A stretch of 64,000 bases of DNA from Oceanobacillus sojae. GTDB lineage: Bacteria > Bacillota > Bacilli > Bacillales > Amphibacillaceae. The first letter of the stretch is position 1; each line of letters starts with the position of its first letter. The translations under genes and the position numbers were made by a program. Shown in pieces: positions 63,598 through 64,000 of the stretch. The notes beneath the pieces were generated by a model, which worked only from the letters and a program-made list of their open reading frames with translations, was not told where the DNA came from and made no database searches. Location: positions 62,001 through 126,000 of the forward strand of contig NZ_BJYM01000015.1 of NCBI RefSeq assembly GCF_007991515.1, written 5' to 3'.

Positions 63598-64000
63598 CTT
63601 TTCTCCCCTTTATCAGCTTTATTTTCCGACTTTTTTTCTTGGCTGCAAATTTTCTTTTATTCATATTGGATATCGTACCTAAAACTGGAACTCCTAATAA
63701 CGCCTCGACATCGCTTTCCTTTCTTATTTTTACATCCAGTGAATCTAAGAGAAAAACAAATCCGGTTCCAATGATAAGTCCGAATACAAAAGTGATGATT
63801 GTTAAATTGCTGGATGTTTGATTAATTGGAGCGGCACCGGGTTTTGCCTCTGATAACAGCTGTACTTCATTAAACCCTAATATATTCCCCATTTCCTTTT
63901 TATACGTTGTGGCTGTTGCATTTGCAATTTGAGCTGCTATCTCTGGATTTGAATCCGTTACGGTTATTTGTACTACCTGTGATTCATCCACTTGAGAAAC
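63575..64000 (-). CDS. epsA: Wzz/CapA-type kinase activator (EpsA), partial
   Basis: The C-terminal 141 residues; the N-terminus lies past the window end. Coiled extracellular region (VQITVTDSNPEIAAQIANAT), a second membrane helix (IITFVFGLIIGTGFVFLLD) and a basic cytoplasmic tail (LDVKIRKESDVEALLGVPVL..SRKIKLIKGRKVG). The membrane helix and tail activate the BY-kinase EpsB downstream. It is probably the first gene of the eps operon, so the promoter and SinR operator of the operon would be just outside the window. Confidence 0.88.
   Translation of the reverse strand, partial: VSQVDESQVVQITVTDSNPEIAAQIANATATTYKKEMGNILGFNEVQLLSEAKPGAAPINQTSSNLTIITFVFGLIIGTGFVFLLDSLDVKIRKESDVEALLGVPVLGTISNMNKRKFAAKKKSRKIKLIKGRKVGVKQNT

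Overview
The window is low-GC Firmicutes chromosome. Several conserved blocks point to a Bacillaceae genome, probably an Oceanobacillus/Virgibacillus-like halotolerant bacillus: a yunD-yunE pair, a ydjFGHI-like envelope-stress operon behind a sigma-W-type promoter, a sinI-sinR-like pair, and an eps operon in Bacillus subtilis order with an EAR-like RNA between epsB and epsC. The genus is an inference; no rRNA or tRNA gene is visible. Nearly all genes are on the minus strand; the exceptions are galM, an NlpC/P60-like protein and a GNAT acetyltransferase.

Layout. 1-1.5 kb: yunD (cut by the window edge) and yunE. 1.6-16.6 kb: a glycoside-catabolism locus. A strong promoter at 16.6 kb starts SDR - GcvPA-like - GcvPB-like - sugar-binding lipoprotein - two ABC permeases - GH63-like glycosidase - LacZ - ROK repressor, and galM is on the opposite strand. 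The galM and SDR promoters carry the same 17-bp AT-rich motif just downstream of the -10, the likely repressor operator. 16.7-20.2 kb: SPFH/TPM/zinc-ribbon/coiled-coil stress operon. 20.7-22.4 kb: secreted NlpC/P60 protein lacking its catalytic Cys, and a GNAT enzyme behind a leader peptide. 22.4-25.4 kb: P-type metal ATPase, HMA chaperone and a Crp/Fnr regulator, with a perfect FNR box upstream. 25.8-29.3 kb: small ABC transporter, UppS paralogue and phosphotransferase. 29.5-31.2 kb: sinR-like, sinI-like and TetR genes.

31.7-39.8 kb is a class of RiPP locus: a paeninodin/pseudomycoidin-type lasso peptide cluster (cyclase C, precursor A, kinase K, RRE protein B1, leader peptidase B2, nucleotidyltransferase N, ABC exporter D, metallophosphoesterase). 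The 47-residue precursor gene is nested in another frame over the 3' end of the cyclase gene and is easily missed. A promoter upstream of the cyclase carries two inverted repeats with the geometry of SinR operators, which suggests that the matrix repressor SinR also controls this lasso peptide.

40.0-64.0 kb is an exopolysaccharide operon read toward the lasso genes: epsA (partial), epsB, EAR RNA, epsC, epsD-like, epsF-like, a GT2, epsG-like polymerase, galE, epsL, a sugar formyltransferase in the position of epsM, epsN, a SinR-like regulator, five GT4 glycosyltransferases, a pyruvyltransferase, an ABC flippase candidate, a BioF2/FemAB-like acyltransferase, a PIG-L deacetylase and a truncated lasso-cyclase paralogue. 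A double hairpin/MITE-like repeat interrupts it at 53.4-53.95 kb.

Most interesting: the nested lasso precursor and its apparent SinR control; glycine-dehydrogenase paralogues without GcvT/GcvH inside a sugar operon; the Cys-to-Ser NlpC/P60 protein; the FNR-box-controlled metal ATPase operon; and the GNAT leader peptide with a hairpin.
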